From the NCBI RefSeq assembly GCF_964340395.1, contig NC_135567.1:2524109-2588108 (forward strand): a DNA stretch of 64,000 nt, given 5' to 3'. The position numbers and the translations under genes are program-made. Under the pieces are notes generated by a model. It saw only the letters and a list, made by a program, of their open reading frames with translations. It made no database searches and had not been told where the DNA came from. Below, in pieces: positions 62,601 through 64,000 of this stretch. The DNA is from Glandiceps talaboti (lineage: Eukaryota; Hemichordata; Enteropneusta; Spengelidae). The stretch's first letter is position 1. Every line of letters begins with the position of its first letter.

Positions 62601-63932
62601 ACCATAGACTTCAGTCTACACTTGTACACATAGAAATACTGACTGACTAGACTATTACCATAGACTTCAGTCTACACTTGTACACATAGAAATACTCACT
62701 GACTAGACTATTAATTACCATAGACTTCAGTCTACACTTGTACACATAGAAATACTGACTGACTAGACTATTACCATAGACTTCAGTCTACACTTGTACA
62801 CATAGAAATACTCACTGACTAGACTATTACCATAGACTTCAGTCTACACTTGTACACATATAAATACTCACTGACTAGACTATTACCATAGACTTCAGTC
62901 TACACTTGTACACATAGAAATACACACTGACTAGACTAGTACCATAGACTTCAGTCTACACTTGTACACATAGAAATACTCACTGACTAGACTATTACCA
63001 TAGACTTCAGTCTACACTTGTACACATAGAAAAACTCACTGACTAGACTATAACCATAGACTTCAGTCTACACTTGTACACATATAAATACTCACTGACT
63101 AGACTATTACCATAGACTATAGTCTAAACTTGTACACATAGAAATACTCACTGACTAGACTATTACCATAGACTTCAGTCTACACTAGTACACATATAAA
63201 TACTCACTGACTAGACTATTACCTTAGACTATAGTCTACACTTGTACACATATAAATACTCACTGACTAGACTATTACCATAGACTTCAGTCTACACTTG
63301 TACACATAGAAATACTCACTGACTAGACTATTACCATAGACTTCAGTCTACACTTGTACACATAGAAATACTCACTGACTAGACTATTACCATAGACTTC
63401 AGTCTACACTAGTACACATATAAATACTCACTGACTAGACTATTACCTTAGACTTCAGTCTACACTTGTACACATAGAAATACTCACTGACTAGACTATT
63501 ACCTTAGACTATAGTCTACACTTGTACACATAGAAATACTCACTGACTAGACTATTACCATAGACTTCAGTCTACACTTGTACACATAGAAATACTCACT
63601 GACTAGACTATTACCATAGACTTCAGTCTACACTTGTACACATAGAAATACTCACTGACTAGACTATTACCATAGACTTCAGTCTACACTTGTACACATA
63701 GAAATACTCACTGACTAGACTATTACCATAGACTTCAGTCTACACTTGTACACATAGAAATACTCACTGACTAGACTATTACCATAGACTTCAGTCTACA
63801 CTTGTACACATAGAAATACTCACTGACTAGACTATTACCATAGACTTCAGTCTACACTTGTACACATAGAAATACTGACTGACTAGACTATTACCATAGA
63901 CTATAGTCTACACTTGTACACATAGAAATACT

Positions 63933-64000
63933 GACCAGATTGTATTTACATATTGTAGAGTTCTGTTTATTTTTATGCTACAAATAGAAATATACACTAT
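63933..64000. other. Unique right flank of the giant array
   Basis: The array stops inside a unit (aaatactgacc) and AT-rich unique sequence follows, so both array edges lie in the window. Confidence 0.7.

Larger units (their letters stand above)
38480..63932 (+). repeat. Giant 56-bp minisatellite, about 454 copies (25.4 kb)
   Basis: The 56-bp unit is made of catagaaatactcactgact, agactattaccatagacttc and agtctacacttgtaca. It runs without interruption to 63932, where unique sequence resumes. Each unit holds the dyad tagact-tc-agtcta. A minority variant has the perfect 14-bp palindrome tagactatagtcta. Other recurrent variants: catataaat for catagaaat, ttcactagtac (internal deletion), attactatag (deletion), actcactcactg (+4), gaccatactatt, gactaggctatt, ctacttttgtac. 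They recur in the same order at fixed offsets, showing higher-order duplication. No open frame of interest and no unique spacers, so it is not a CRISPR array. Confidence 0.97.

Noticed and set aside
38480-63932. Possible CRISPR-like array
   Set aside because: Units abut directly with no unique spacers, and the context is clearly animal DNA.

Overview
The window is animal nuclear DNA, most likely from a marine invertebrate. It has GT-AG introns, ankyrin-repeat exons, a Ginger1-like integrase/Ulp1 relic, a Tc1/mariner-like relic, a Ty3-type LTR element, LINE and tRNA-SINE pieces, MITEs and very large minisatellites. I cannot fix the phylum from sequence alone. I see no intact conventional gene. 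More than half of the window is tandem repeat.

Layout. 1-3930 (minus): a decayed gene that pairs an integrase zinc-binding domain (3930-2661, one GT-AG intron) with a Ulp1/C48-type cysteine protease (650-1). A 42-bp, 14-residue minisatellite (670-2605) lies between them and reads in frame into the protease. 4710-4975: a Tc1/mariner-like DDE relic. 5859-11099: an LTR retroelement with two 162-bp LTRs, a gag, a CCHC knuckle and a mutated aspartic protease, but no reverse transcriptase or integrase that I can find. 12364-14284: a ~370-bp satellite. 14285-21610: a giant fold-back element with related ends, oppositely oriented ATAGCC-rich arrays (108-bp unit on the right), and an internally inverted LINE fragment in the middle. 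22098-23880 (47/48 bp) and 24190-24790 (71 bp) are further minisatellites.

26569-27345 is a 60-bp array that appears to be amplified from the head of a tRNA-derived SINE, whose body follows. 28616-28977 is a TTAA-flanked MITE. 29078-29935 holds tandemly duplicated ankyrin exons on the plus strand. 31421-34093 (minus) is a broken multi-zinc-finger gene of a multicopy animal family. Its upstream side runs in frame into a 33-bp, 11-residue minisatellite (34141-35735). 38480-63932 is one uninterrupted 25.4-kb minisatellite of a 56-bp unit (about 454 copies). It carries palindromes and exact higher-order duplications (offsets 2832, 2555, 1946 and 1281 bp).

The recurring theme is coding or mobile-element sequence turned into tandem arrays: the linker of a transposase-protease gene, the N-terminal part of a zinc-finger gene, a SINE head and a fold-back element all appear to have seeded arrays. 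The two protein-linked arrays keep a unit length divisible by three and the reading frame of the neighbouring domain, which argues that they expanded while the frame was translated.
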